Below, piece by piece: positions 44,059 through 53,574 of a DNA stretch of 61,023 nt; position 1 is the first letter of the stretch; each line of letters begins with the position of its first letter. The stretch is from Tenericutes bacterium HGW-Tenericutes-2 (GTDB taxonomy: Bacteria > Bacillota_I > Bacilli_A > Acholeplasmatales > Acholeplasmataceae). The position numbers and the translations under genes are program-made. The notes beneath the pieces were generated by a model. The model was given only the letters and a program-made list of their open reading frames with translations, was not told the DNA's origin and ran no database searches. The stretch spans positions 1 through 61,023 of the forward strand of contig PGXL01000012.1 of assembly GCA_002839095.1 (NCBI GenBank). The letters are read 5' to 3'.

Positions 44059-44792
44059 AAAACATCCCCTATCATCTTTTTGATATCTTCTTGATTTTTC
44101 GTCGTTGCTATATATAAAATATATTCCTGATTTCCAGCTTTACCCTTTAAATCAGATTTAATTAATCCCTTAATTGAAAATCCTAATAATCTTGCGTAGT
44201 TTAAGACATCCGTAAGTACTTCCTTATGTCTTTTTATATCCTTGACTACACCTTGCTTAAAATGAATATGACCAACCTCAAATTGAGGTTTAATTAAAGC
44301 GATTATTTCATTTTGATATCCTTGAAGATGATTCAATATTGGCTTAATCGATGTAAAGGATACATCAATCATGATTAAATCACTATCTGGTAACTTCACA
44401 TCTAAAATATTCGTTTCTTCATGAAGTTCAATTTTTGGATTCTTTTTAAGCTCAAGATCCATTTGATCTCTACCAACATCATAGGCATAAACCTTTTTAG
44501 CACCCTCCTGAAGGGCACAATCTGTAAATCCACCAGTCGATGAACCAATGTCACAAACTATCATACCAAGTAGTTCTATACCAAACACTTGAATCGCTTG
44601 ATACAATTTTTCACCAGCACGACTCACATACTTCACTTCTTCAACTAATTTTATCAATTCGTTTGAAACATCATAGCCAGCTTTAGTAATGACAGTATCA
44701 TTTACTAAAACAAGACCACGTTTAATTAAATCCGTGGCCTGACTTCTGGTTTTCGCGATACTCTTTTCCACTAAATAATGATCGAGTCTCAT
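44052..44792 (-). CDS. tlyA: TlyA-family rRNA 2'-O-methyltransferase
   Basis: 246 residues. An S4 RNA-binding domain (MRLDHYLVEKSIAKTRSQA) is followed by an FtsJ-type methyltransferase domain with DIGSSTGGFTDCALQ. TlyA homologues methylate 16S/23S rRNA cytidines; the hemolysin name is historical. It is linked by ATGA overlap to dxs and overlaps recN. Confidence 0.92.
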   Translation of the reverse strand: MRLDHYLVEKSIAKTRSQATDLIKRGLVLVNDTVITKAGYDVSNELIKLVEEVKYVSRAGEKLYQAIQVFGIELLGMIVCDIGSSTGGFTDCALQEGAKKVYAYDVGRDQMDLELKKNPKIELHEETNILDVKLPDSDLIMIDVSFTSIKPILNHLQGYQNEIIALIKPQFEVGHIHFKQGVVKDIKRHKEVLTDVLNYARLLGFSIKGLIKSDLKGKAGNQEYILYIATTKNQEDIKKMIGDVLC

Positions 44793-46615
44793 TTTAGGAA
44801 AGCCTTAATGTTTTCTTCAACTGAATCTAGGTCCATATGAAGTATTTTTAGAATATCCTTATAATGTCCATGCTCAACAATTTGATCAGTGACTGACATT
44901 TCAGTGATACGGTTATGATATTGGTGTTTAGCCATAAACTTTAAAATTTGTGGATATAATGAACCTATGTTTGAGCATTCTTCATATACAAAGATTGGTT
45001 GATTATTCTTGCATATTTCATGAAGCATTTCTTCATCAATAGGCTTAATAAATCTAGCATTGACAATCGATGCATCTAGCTTTAAGTTATCATTTGCTTG
45101 AATGAGCAAATCAAGTGATGGACCATATGAAATCAAGTTAACCTTTGACCCTTTTTTAAGATAAGTCCATGTTGGAGTAATCTCTTCAAACTCAATTCTT
45201 TCCTCAGTCTTATCAAATAAAACTGTACCTCTTGGATAGCGCATGACGTAAGGACTCTTTTGCTTCATAAAGCCATAATAAAGAAGATTACTTGCTTCCT
45301 TTGCATTATATGGCATCGTGATGACCATATTTGGCATTAAGTAAAACATTGAAACATCAAATAGTCCTTGATGGGTCGATCCATCCTCACCAACGATGCC
45401 TGCTCTATCAATTCCAAAAACGACATGATGATTACTTCTTGATATATCATTTAAAATTTGGTCAAATGCTCTTTGAGCAAATGTAGCATATAAGGGTAGA
45501 AATACCTTAACACCTTGATGTGCCATGGACGCTGCCATGGTTGCTGCATGTTCTTCTGCAATTCCAACATCAATATAGCGGTCACTAAATTGTGCAGCGA
45601 AATTAGAAAACTGTGCACCAACCTCCATTGCTGGCATAATCACAAATGTCTTTACATGCTTTTGGAGCTCAACCATATTGATGCTCACAAGTTCACTCCA
45701 TGAAATACCTATTTTTTTACCATTGGATGGTTTTGATACACCATGGTATGTACCAACCTTATCATTTTCTGCCTCTAAATGTCCCTTACCCTTTTCGGTA
45801 ATGATATGAAGAACTACAGATTTTTTTATTTTTTGAATACGTTTTAGGCTATAAATTAATCCCTTGATATCGTGACCATCAATTGGTCCGATATACATAT
45901 ATCCTAAATCTTCAAATATATTTTGTCTTTGCAAGAAGCCACGAAGACCACGTTTAACTCTACCTAAAAATCTAACGACGAATCCAGGTAGTATCGAAGT
46001 CCATATGCGCTTCCACTTTAAGACAATCTTCATCGAACGAAATTTAGTTAATGCTTTAGATATCGACCCTACACTCTTAGAAATACTCATTTCATTATCG
46101 TTTAGGATGATGATTCCTCTGGTCTTATGATCGTTACCAAGCAGGTTTAATGCCTCAAAGGCCATTCCATTGGTAATCGATGCGTCACCGATAACTGCAA
46201 TTCCTTCTCCAGCTTCACCCTTCATATGCTTGGCATATAAAATGCCTAATAAAGCTGATAATGCAGTGCCTGCATGACCGGATTCCCATTGATCATGAAT
46301 GGATTCTTCATAATTGATATACCCCGATAATCCCTTCGTATGTCTTAAGGAATCAAATTCCTTTGCTCTACCTGTTAAAATCTTATGTGTATAGGCTTGA
46401 TGTCCTACATCATAAACAATGACGTCATCTGGACTATTGAAAACATAATGCAATGCAATAATTAATTCAACTGTACCAAGGTTCGAGCTTAAATGACCAC
46501 CAGTTTTGGTGATCGAGTCTATTAGAAATAAGCGAATCTCATCCGCTAATTTTTTTAATTCCTTATGATTCATTTCCTTTAGAAAGCTAGGGTCCTTGAT
46601 GTCAGTTAAATTCAT
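44789..46615 (-). CDS. dxs: 1-deoxy-D-xylulose-5-phosphate synthase
   Basis: 608 residues. GHQAYTHKILTGR, the thiamine diphosphate motif GDASITNGMAFEALN and GIDRAGIVGEDGSTHQG are present in order, with the transketolase C-terminal domain. It makes DXP from pyruvate and glyceraldehyde-3-phosphate, the first step of the MEP pathway. It starts one base from the end of xseB and overlaps tlyA by four. Confidence 0.95.
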   Translation of the reverse strand: MNLTDIKDPSFLKEMNHKELKKLADEIRLFLIDSITKTGGHLSSNLGTVELIIALHYVFNSPDDVIVYDVGHQAYTHKILTGRAKEFDSLRHTKGLSGYINYEESIHDQWESGHAGTALSALLGILYAKHMKGEAGEGIAVIGDASITNGMAFEALNLLGNDHKTRGIIILNDNEMSISKSVGSISKALTKFRSMKIVLKWKRIWTSILPGFVVRFLGRVKRGLRGFLQRQNIFEDLGYMYIGPIDGHDIKGLIYSLKRIQKIKKSVVLHIITEKGKGHLEAENDKVGTYHGVSKPSNGKKIGISWSELVSINMVELQKHVKTFVIMPAMEVGAQFSNFAAQFSDRYIDVGIAEEHAATMAASMAHQGVKVFLPLYATFAQRAFDQILNDISRSNHHVVFGIDRAGIVGEDGSTHQGLFDVSMFYLMPNMVITMPYNAKEASNLLYYGFMKQKSPYVMRYPRGTVLFDKTEERIEFEEITPTWTYLKKGSKVNLISYGPSLDLLIQANDNLKLDASIVNARFIKPIDEEMLHEICKNNQPIFVYEECSNIGSLYPQILKFMAKHQYHNRITEMSVTDQIVEHGHYKDILKILHMDLDSVEENIKAFLK

Positions 46616-46800
46616 TATGCTTTAATTTCCTTTACGATTAATTTTTCTGCTTCTTCAAGCATTTGATAGCATGCCTTAGATAGCTCAATACCTAATTGAT
46701 ATTTCTTGACTGCTTCATCGAGTGGAATATCCTTATTTTCTAGGTCTTTAACAACGCCTTCTAGTTCCTTTAGTAGAACTTCAAATGATTTCTTTTCCAT
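46615..46800 (-). CDS. xseB: Exodeoxyribonuclease VII small subunit
   Basis: 61 residues, short even for this family (usually 70-80). SFEVLLKELEGVVKDLENKD and the LDEAVKKYQLGIELSKACYQML segment are typical coiled XseB features. It forms a complex with XseA, the gene before it with one base between. It degrades single-stranded DNA. Confidence 0.93.
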   Translation of the reverse strand: MEKKSFEVLLKELEGVVKDLENKDIPLDEAVKKYQLGIELSKACYQMLEEAEKLIVKEIKA

Positions 46801-46801
46801 G

Positions 46802-48139
46802 TTACTTTACCTCTTTCTTTGTCACAGATGCTCCAACTGAGCCATCCTTTAATCGAATATTTAACTGATCATTAATCTCAATATCGTGAACGGATGTAAT
46901 CACACGATCATCCTTAGACACAACAGCAAATCCCTTATCCATAAGCATTAAAGGATTTAAGGCAGAAAGTGAATTTCTTAAAATATCGAATTTATACGTT
47001 TTGAGCTCTTGAATGGATTCGATATTTCTAAGCAATCTCATGTAGAGATTTTCTCTTCTGTCCTTATAGCTTCTTATTTTCTCTTCCGGACTTTTCATCG
47101 TTTGCTTTAATGATTCAACACGGTACTTCTTATTTTCTAGTTGATAAAGATAATTTCTTTCTAAATCAATTGTATTTTTCCTTAAATCCGATTTAAGTAA
47201 ATCTAGCTTCACCTGAGGTGATAACCGATCTAATCTTTGGTCTAAATACATGAGTTCTGTTTTTCTTTGACCAAAGTATTGAGCAACCTTATATTCGATT
47301 TGTTCTAAATTTTCTTTAATTTTTTCCTTAATGTCAAAGACATTTGGTGTCGCTAGCTCTGCAGCAGCTGTAGGAGTTGGTGCTCTTAAATCAGATACAA
47401 AATCAGAGAGTGTAAAGTCTGTTTCGTGTCCGATAGCGGTAATAATTGGTATTTTGGAGTCATAGATTGCTTGAATGACAGGCAGTTCATTGAATCCCCA
47501 TAAATCCTCAATCGATCCACCACCTCGACCAACAATTAATACATCAACTTCATTTCTACTGTTCGCTAAAAGTATTTGATTTCTAATGCTTTCAGCACTA
47601 CCAGGTCCTTGAACTAAGGCTGGATATAAATGAATTTCAGTTAGTAAATATCTTCTACTTACTGTATTTTTAATATCTTCAATGACTGCACCTGTTGGTG
47701 ATGTAACAACTCCAATGATTTTTGGAAACTTAGGAATTGGTTTTTTATGCTCTAGCTTGAAATAGCCCTTTTCCTCTAATTCTTTTTTGAGTTGTTCATA
47801 TTTTAAATAGAGTTCACCAATACCATCAAGCTTTAATTGTGTCACTTGAATGGAATAGGTACCACTTGGTTCATATAGACTAATTCTTCCACTGACTAAA
47901 ACGTGATCGCCATCCTTAGGAGTAAACTCAGTTCTTTCGGCATCTCTATTAAACATGATTGCTGAGATTTGAGCACCCTCATCCTTTAGGGTGAAATAGA
48001 AATGTCCTCTTGAATGCTTTTTGAAATTAGAGACCTCACCTTTTAATAATATGGAAAAAAGGTGTTTATCACCTTCGAGCTTGGCTTTAATATATTTAGT
48101 TAAGGCACTGACGGAAAGATATTGTTCCAAAGAGATCAT
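46802..48139 (-). CDS. xseA: Exodeoxyribonuclease VII large subunit
   Basis: 445 residues. An N-terminal OB-fold (FKKHSRGHFYFTLKDEGAQI), the catalytic core with VVTSPTGAVIEDI, VGRGGGSIEDLWGFN and AIGHETDFTLSD, a coiled-coil region and a C-terminal strand ending in K-D-G. It joins nusB by an ATGA overlap (48136-48139). Confidence 0.95.
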   Translation of the reverse strand: MISLEQYLSVSALTKYIKAKLEGDKHLFSILLKGEVSNFKKHSRGHFYFTLKDEGAQISAIMFNRDAERTEFTPKDGDHVLVSGRISLYEPSGTYSIQVTQLKLDGIGELYLKYEQLKKELEEKGYFKLEHKKPIPKFPKIIGVVTSPTGAVIEDIKNTVSRRYLLTEIHLYPALVQGPGSAESIRNQILLANSRNEVDVLIVGRGGGSIEDLWGFNELPVIQAIYDSKIPIITAIGHETDFTLSDFVSDLRAPTPTAAAELATPNVFDIKEKIKENLEQIEYKVAQYFGQRKTELMYLDQRLDRLSPQVKLDLLKSDLRKNTIDLERNYLYQLENKKYRVESLKQTMKSPEEKIRSYKDRRENLYMRLLRNIESIQELKTYKFDILRNSLSALNPLMLMDKGFAVVSKDDRVITSVHDIEINDQLNIRLKDGSVGASVTKKEVK

Positions 48140-48528
48140 CCCTTAATGGTTTTTGCGATATTATCTAATACCTTATTTGTAAATTTGTGTTGTTTTTCAT
48201 CATCTAAATTGCTATAAATCTTTGTAAGTTCTACTGCTTCGTCAATAACGATTTGCTTTGCTAAATCAGTTTTAAGAAGCTCATAGACAGCTAGTCTAAT
48301 AATTGCACGATCTAGAAAGGCTAAGCGATATAAGCTATATTCAAAAAGATGATCTTCGATGATTTTATCAATTTCTTTAATCATTTCTGTTATCTCATGA
48401 TAAATATGCTCTGTTCCTTCTATTTCGAAATATGGAATGAAGGGTAGCTTATCACTTTGATATAAATCATATTGATAAAGTTGGTTCATTAATTCAATGC
48501 GTTGTTCGTGTTTATCTTGGTTCTTCAT
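48136..48528 (-). CDS. nusB: Transcription antitermination factor NusB
   Basis: 130 residues, all-helical. RIELMNQLYQYDL near the start and the C-terminal KQIVIDEAVELTKIYS and FTNKVLDNIAK are family signatures. It binds boxA RNA with NusE for rRNA antitermination. It is the first gene of nusB-xseA-xseB-dxs-tlyA-recN, stops with TGA in the start of xseA, and has a promoter with an inverted repeat. Confidence 0.94.
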   Translation of the reverse strand: MKNQDKHEQRIELMNQLYQYDLYQSDKLPFIPYFEIEGTEHIYHEITEMIKEIDKIIEDHLFEYSLYRLAFLDRAIIRLAVYELLKTDLAKQIVIDEAVELTKIYSNLDDEKQHKFTNKVLDNIAKTIKG

Positions 48529-48546
48529 ATAATTACCTCATATGTT

Positions 48547-48568
48547 ATTGTATCATATTTTATATGAT
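48547..48568 (-). promoter_or_regulatory. nusB operon promoter with overlapping inverted repeat
   Basis: TACAAT on the minus strand (48547-48552) is a -10 candidate. Next to it ATCATAT-TTT-ATATGAT (48552-48568) is a perfect inverted repeat with seven-base arms, lying where the spacer and -35 would be. It may be an operator or just AT-rich chance symmetry. Confidence 0.4.
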
Positions 48569-48587
48569 TTATACACCGAAACAAAAC

Positions 48588-48612
48588 AAAAAAAGCTATC
48601 TAAAAAGATAGC
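48588..48612 (-). terminator. Terminator of the uronate operon
   Basis: GCTATCT (48595-48601) pairs with AGATAGC (48606-48612) around AAAA and seven T follow on the minus strand. It ends the kdgA-kduD transcript. Confidence 0.9.
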
Positions 48613-48633
48613 CTTTGACTTTGTTTTTGAATC

Positions 48634-49404
48634 CTAGCGACCTAACCAACCACCATCAACAGCAAGTGTAAATCCGTTGATATAATTTGCGTTATCACTA
48701 GCTAGGAATACTGCTGCTCCAGCAACATCGCTTGGTTTACCCCAACGTCCTGCAGGAATTCTTTCTAGAATTTCACCTGCACGCTTCTCATCGTCACGAA
48801 GCGCTGCAGTGTTATTGGTTGCCATATAGCCAGGAGCGATTGCATTACAGTTAATACCGTATTTCGCCCATTCATTTGCCATGGTCATTGTAATACCCTT
48901 CACACCTGATTTAGATGCTGTATAGGAGGGAACTCTAATTCCACCCTGATAGGATAGCATCGAAGCGATACTAATAATCTTTCCGCCACTACCTTGCTGA
49001 ATGAATTGGTTTGCTACTGCCTGTGAGAAGAAAAATACAGTTTTCACGTTAATATTCATGACATCATCCCAATTTTGTTCGCTAAAATCTAGGGAATCTT
49101 CTCTTCTAATGATTCCAGCATTGTTAACAAGAATATCAACCTTACCAAAATGATCAACTGCTTGTTTAACTAAATCAATTAAGCCTTCTTTATGGATTGT
49201 AATTAGATTTGATTTAATGCTTAAGAATTTTCTTCCTAATTCTGTAACAAGCTTTTCTGTTTCTGGAGAATCGACATAGTCTATCCCAACAATATTTGCT
49301 CCAGCTTCTGCTAGACCAATACACATACCTTGACCTAAGCCTGTTGATGCACCGGTTACAATAGCTACTTTATCTTTTAAACTAAATTTTTCTAATATTG
49401 ACAT
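48634..49404 (-). CDS. kduD: 2-dehydro-3-deoxy-D-gluconate 5-dehydrogenase (KduD)
   Basis: 256 residues, classical short-chain dehydrogenase. The cofactor loop is TGASTGLG (17-24), NNAG near 94-97, and the catalytic triad S148, Y161, K165 in SYTASK. In the pectin pathway it reduces 2,5-diketo-3-deoxygluconate (DKII) to KDG. The gene lies right behind kduI, which makes its substrate, and is the last gene of the operon. Confidence 0.9.
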   Translation of the reverse strand: MSILEKFSLKDKVAIVTGASTGLGQGMCIGLAEAGANIVGIDYVDSPETEKLVTELGRKFLSIKSNLITIHKEGLIDLVKQAVDHFGKVDILVNNAGIIRREDSLDFSEQNWDDVMNINVKTVFFFSQAVANQFIQQGSGGKIISIASMLSYQGGIRVPSYTASKSGVKGITMTMANEWAKYGINCNAIAPGYMATNNTAALRDDEKRAGEILERIPAGRWGKPSDVAGAAVFLASDNANYINGFTLAVDGGWLGR

Positions 49405-49419
49405 GATATACCTCTTTCT

Positions 49420-50265
49420 TTATTTTAAATCAGACATTTTGACGAAATCCATGTCATCGAATGTCTTATTTTCACCACACATACCCCAAATAAAGGTATA
49501 ATCTGATGTTCCTACACCGGTATGAATTGACCAGCTTGGTGAAATAACTGCTTGTTCATTCGATATGACTAGATGTCTTGTTTCGTCCTTTTCGCCCATG
49601 AAATGGAAAACTCTAGTGTCTTTTTCCATATTGAAATAGAAATAAACCTCCATGCGTCTTTCATGCGTATGGCATGGCATTGTATTCCATGCAGATCCTT
49701 CAGATAGTATGGTCATTCCCATCACTAACTGACATGACTGGCAAACTGCTGGGTGGACATATTGGTAAATGGTTCTTTCATTTAATGTTTTTGGTGAACC
49801 CCATTTGTTAGGATTCGCATTTTTAAATGGAATATGAACTGTTGGATAGCTATGGTGTGCAGGAGCACTATTGATATAGAACTTCGCTGGATTTTTCTTA
49901 TCTAGAGAGCCAAATCTAACCTCTTTAACTCCACTACCAATATAAATTCCATCACGCTCAGCCATTTCATATCTTTTACCATCTAAAATTAAATATCCCT
50001 TACCACCAACATTAATTGCTCCTAGTTCTCTTCTTTCTAAAAAGAAATCAGTGCCTAAGTCCTTAGTGACTGGTAAACTTAACTCTTGATCAATCGGTAA
50101 TATTCCACCTGCTATAATTCTATCGTGGTGTGAATAAGTAAACTGTATTTCATCTTTAACAAAGACATGCTCAATTAAGTATCTGTCTCTTAGTGTATTT
50201 GTGTCGTATTTTTTAGAATCTTCTGGATGATTATTATATCGAATATCTAGCTTCAAGATTCTCAC
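49420..50265 (-). CDS. kduI: 5-dehydro-4-deoxy-D-glucuronate isomerase (KduI)
   Basis: 281 residues, cupin-type. The zinc ligands are H199, H201 and E206 in CHTHERRMEVYF and H248 in WSIHTG. It converts 5-keto-4-deoxyuronate (DKI), the spontaneous product of unsaturated galacturonate, to DKII. The start is GTG, overlapping the stop of the isomerase gene as GTGA, with GGAAGGG upstream. Confidence 0.94.
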   Translation of the reverse strand: MRILKLDIRYNNHPEDSKKYDTNTLRDRYLIEHVFVKDEIQFTYSHHDRIIAGGILPIDQELSLPVTKDLGTDFFLERRELGAINVGGKGYLILDGKRYEMAERDGIYIGSGVKEVRFGSLDKKNPAKFYINSAPAHHSYPTVHIPFKNANPNKWGSPKTLNERTIYQYVHPAVCQSCQLVMGMTILSEGSAWNTMPCHTHERRMEVYFYFNMEKDTRVFHFMGEKDETRHLVISNEQAVISPSWSIHTGVGTSDYTFIWGMCGENKTFDDMDFVKMSDLK

Positions 50266-51080
50266 TTCCCTTCCATTATTTTTTTGATATAGGTAAGACT
50301 TTTTTCTATATCATCACCAGTTACACCTTCAAAAATCAAATATGCATCTGGTGTTACTTCCTGAATTCTTTGAATGATTTTTGGATAATCCATTAGACCT
50401 TGCCCTAAACCAACCTGAATTAGTTGATTATCTTTTACAATAAAATCCTTGAAATGATAAATAACGATATCATTTTTTAAAAGCTTTAATGATTCTTCAA
50501 ATATCTCCATGCGTTGTTGATAATTTCCTATATGTAGATAATTGAATAAATCAATTGTTACCTTTAAATTAGGACTAGAAACCTTGTCTAGGATTTCTTT
50601 AACTCTTTTGGGAGAGTATGCAACATGTGCATATGCTCCTTCGATTGCGATGTAGCTATGCTTCTTTTCAGCAACACCGACTAAATCCTTAACCACTTCT
50701 ATAACATCATCTAAAGCCTTTTGTTCGTGATTTTCCTTTACATAGCCCCATGGACTACCCATGAGTGAACCTGTTTCAGTACCTACGTATTTAGCATTTA
50801 ATGAAAATGCAATATCTAAATGCTTTTTGAAATAGTCAATACCTTGAGTAACTATTTTAGGATCAGGATGAACAGGATTAAAATACGCTCCAAGCATCAT
50901 AATCATTGGATTTGTAAAATGCTTTTTAATAAGATTGATATCATTAAAATCAACTTCTGTATCGATTGCTTTTTTGAAAACTAACTGAACACCATCAAAT
51001 CCTAGAGATTTAACTTTTTCCGATAGACTTTCACATGACATTTTTCCTATATCATGTGCACGAATGCCAATCCTATTCAT
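50262..51080 (-). CDS. TIM-barrel sugar isomerase/epimerase of unknown substrate
   Basis: 272 residues of the AP-endonuclease-2/xylose-isomerase-like fold. IGIRAHDIG at the start, KYVGTETGS, YIAIEGAYAHVAYSP, VTIDLFNYLHIGNYQQR and YHFKDF are the metal-ligand strands. Its place between the regulator and kduI in the uronate operon implies a step in uronate metabolism, for example isomerising a keto-uronate. The substrate is inferred. It overlaps both neighbours (8 and 4 bases). Confidence 0.75.
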   Translation of the reverse strand: MNRIGIRAHDIGKMSCESLSEKVKSLGFDGVQLVFKKAIDTEVDFNDINLIKKHFTNPMIMMLGAYFNPVHPDPKIVTQGIDYFKKHLDIAFSLNAKYVGTETGSLMGSPWGYVKENHEQKALDDVIEVVKDLVGVAEKKHSYIAIEGAYAHVAYSPKRVKEILDKVSSPNLKVTIDLFNYLHIGNYQQRMEIFEESLKLLKNDIVIYHFKDFIVKDNQLIQVGLGQGLMDYPKIIQRIQEVTPDAYLIFEGVTGDDIEKSLTYIKKIMEGK

Positions 51081-51783
51081 TGAAGCTTCCTAGATATCCA
51101 AGTCTTCTAGAAATTCTTTCTGCAATTTGTACAAACTCCTTAGCGATAACCTCGCGATTGGCTCCATCTGCTGCTAAATCAGCAGCAACGAGTACACCAA
51201 CGATTCTGTTTTCAAAGTTCCATACAGGAGCAGCAAGTGTGCAAATATGAGAGGAATCCTCTAGGCTTGAATAAACATAGCGGTCCTTTTTGATTTGTTC
51301 AGTATTTTCAATTCCGTTATTGACTATATTCTTATCAAATACAGCATAGGCTTGTCCAATTGGACCCTTTTCAAAGTCTCTAGATACAGTACCAATTTCT
51401 TGAGGTGTAACAATTTTTGAATTGGTTGGTTGATGCTTAAAGACATAAACGATTTTATCGTTAATGCGTTTCGTAATAAAGACAGTACGACCATATTTAT
51501 CACCAAAGTCCTTAAGCTCAAATTGAGCTGCTTCGATTAAGTTTGAGTTTTTCGTATAGACTGAACCAATCGCAAACATTTTTGAACCGATGACATAGTT
51601 TTTAAGTCTTGGGTCTTTATAGTAAATAGCATCTGCTCTATATAAGGTTTGTAGGAAATCATAGACTGTAGCCTTTGGAATATCTAGCATGCGATAGATT
51701 TGGCCTAAAGTTAAGCCTTCATCATGTCTAGCGATTAATTCTAATATTTGTAAAATTCTTGATACGGATCGATTATCTTTCAT
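51073..51783 (-). CDS. IclR-family regulator of the uronate operon (KdgR-like)
   Basis: 236 residues. An N-terminal winged helix (SRILQILELIARHDEGLTLGQIYRML, here described not quoted in full) is followed by the IclR effector domain with GPIGQAYAVF and the LAAPVWNFENRIVGVL strand. KdgR-type IclR proteins bind KDG and repress pectin genes. It is encoded inside the operon that it would control, between kdgK (ATGA overlap) and the isomerase gene. Confidence 0.88.
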   Translation of the reverse strand: MKDNRSVSRILQILELIARHDEGLTLGQIYRMLDIPKATVYDFLQTLYRADAIYYKDPRLKNYVIGSKMFAIGSVYTKNSNLIEAAQFELKDFGDKYGRTVFITKRINDKIVYVFKHQPTNSKIVTPQEIGTVSRDFEKGPIGQAYAVFDKNIVNNGIENTEQIKKDRYVYSSLEDSSHICTLAAPVWNFENRIVGVLVAADLAADGANREVIAKEFVQIAERISRRLGYLGSFNE

Positions 51784-52802
51784 CGTTGAACCCTCCCTGA
51801 AGCATCTCCACCACTTAAGATGTCGACTTCTGCCTCTGATACTTGATTGAAATCACCTAAAATTGTATGCTTTAATGCACTTGCAGCAACTGCAAATTCT
51901 ATCGCTTCCTGTGGTTTTCTAGTCAGTAGACCATGAATTAAACCACCTGAGAATGAATCTCCACCACCGACACGGTCAATAATTGGATCAATTGTGTAAT
52001 GCTTCGATTGATAGAATGTTTTACCATCATAGAGTAGAGCACTCCATCCATTTTTTGATGCTGAATAGGATTCTCTAAGAGTCGTTGCAATCATCTTAAA
52101 TCCAAATGCGTCCTTCATTTCCTTAAATATTTCCTTGTAGGAGTCTATTTCTAGCTTACCAGATGAAATATCAGTATGCTTTGGCTTAAAGCCTAAGACA
52201 AGCTCTGCATCCTCTTCATTTCCAATACAAACATCCACATATTGCATTAACTCCTTCATCACACTTTGAGCTTCTGCTGGAGTCCATAGTTTTTTTCTAT
52301 AATTTAAGTCAACTGAGATGGTTGCACCTGCTTTTTTTGCTGCAATGCATGCTAGTCTTGTAAGCTCTGCTGCTTTTTTACTAATTGCAGGAGTGATACC
52401 AGACCAGTGAAACCATTTTGCATCCTTAAAGATCAAATCGAAATCAAAATCCTTAGGTTCTGCTAGTGCAATTGCTGAATTTGCACGATCATAGATAACC
52501 TTGGATGGACGCATGGATGCGCCTGTTTCTAAAAAGTAAATACCGACTCTTTCACCACCACGGGTGATAAAATCTGGTTTGACTTGATAGCGTGTGAGTG
52601 CATTGACTGCACTTTGTCCTATTTCATGCTTAGGAAGCTTAGTAACAAAATATGCATCATGTCCATAATTCGCTAACGATACTGCTACATTGGCTTCTCC
52701 TCCTCCATATACAATATCGAAGGATTCTGATTGAACAAATCTTGTTTGTCCTGGTGTTGATAAACGGAGCATGATTTCTCCCATGGTAACAACTTTAGCC
52801 AT
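51780..52802 (-). CDS. kdgK: 2-keto-3-deoxygluconate kinase (PfkB family)
   Basis: 340 residues. GGGEANVAVSLANYG (33-47) is the N-terminal ribokinase signature and DRVGGGDSFSGGL (276-288) the C-terminal one, with base D282. It phosphorylates KDG to KDPG. It follows kdgA by 29 bases and overlaps the regulator gene by four. Confidence 0.92.
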   Translation of the reverse strand: MAKVVTMGEIMLRLSTPGQTRFVQSESFDIVYGGGEANVAVSLANYGHDAYFVTKLPKHEIGQSAVNALTRYQVKPDFITRGGERVGIYFLETGASMRPSKVIYDRANSAIALAEPKDFDFDLIFKDAKWFHWSGITPAISKKAAELTRLACIAAKKAGATISVDLNYRKKLWTPAEAQSVMKELMQYVDVCIGNEEDAELVLGFKPKHTDISSGKLEIDSYKEIFKEMKDAFGFKMIATTLRESYSASKNGWSALLYDGKTFYQSKHYTIDPIIDRVGGGDSFSGGLIHGLLTRKPQEAIEFAVAASALKHTILGDFNQVSEAEVDILSGGDASGRVQR

Positions 52803-52831
52803 TTAAATTCACTCCTTTATATCTTTTCATC

Positions 52832-53473
52832 TTATTTTTTCGCTTCTTTAAATGCTTGAACAAATGCTTGTGCATTTTTAGTAACTGCCTGATAATCATG
52901 CTTTTTAGCAGGACCTGTAAGCTCACTACCAACACCTACAGCAATTACTCCAGCACTGACCCAATCCTTAACATTATCAAGTGAAACTCCGCCTGTAGGC
53001 ATAATGTTAATTTGTGGAAGTGGTCCCTTGACTGCCTTCACATAGGATGGTCCAAATGCTGAGCCTGGGAATAATTTAATAACATCACAGCCAGCTTCCA
53101 TTGCAGTAATCATTTCAGTGATGGTTAAGCAGCCTGGCATATAAGGGATTTGATATCTATTGCATAGCTTAGCTGTATCTAAATTGAATCCTGGGCTAAC
53201 AATATATTGAGCTCCTGCAAGAATCGCTATTCTTGCTGTTTCGCTATCTAAAACTGTACCTGCACCAACAATCAATTCACTTGGTTTAAACGCCTTAGCA
53301 AGGCCTTCAATAACCTGTGCAGCATTAGGAACAGTGAATGTAACTTCAACTGCAGTAATACCACCTTTGATACAGGCTTTAGAGATTTCAATTGCTTGTT
53401 CTGAGGTCTCAGCACGTACAACAGCAACCACTCCTACCTCAGTAATCTTCTTTAAAATTTCATGTTTTTGCAT
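52832..53473 (-). CDS. kdgA: KDPG/KHG aldolase
   Basis: 213 residues, class I aldolase TIM barrel. VVRAETSEQA, E43 in AVEVTF, the phosphate-binding MPTGGVSLDN and the Schiff-base lysine K133 in VIKLFPGSAFG are all present. It splits KDPG into pyruvate and glyceraldehyde-3-phosphate. It is the first gene after the strong promoter and is followed by kdgK. Confidence 0.94.
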   Translation of the reverse strand: MQKHEILKKITEVGVVAVVRAETSEQAIEISKACIKGGITAVEVTFTVPNAAQVIEGLAKAFKPSELIVGAGTVLDSETARIAILAGAQYIVSPGFNLDTAKLCNRYQIPYMPGCLTITEMITAMEAGCDVIKLFPGSAFGPSYVKAVKGPLPQINIMPTGGVSLDNVKDWVSAGVIAVGVGSELTGPAKKHDYQAVTKNAQAFVQAFKEAKK

Positions 53474-53544
53474 CAGATATACCTTCCTTTTTCATAAACG
53501 GTGTTTGTATCCATATTAATGTGTCTATTTATTCATACAATATC

Positions 53545-53574
53545 ATTATATGATAGACGGCTTAATTGTGTCAA
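53545..53574 (-). promoter_or_regulatory. Near-consensus promoter of the kdgA-kduD operon
   Basis: Minus strand TTGACA (53569-53574), 18-base spacer, TATAAT (53545-53550): both boxes are perfect consensus. Downstream, TTGTAT and ATACAA form inverted half-sites separated by about 24 bases before the ATG, a possible site for the IclR regulator. A consensus promoter inside an inducible sugar operon implies repression as control. Confidence 0.75.
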
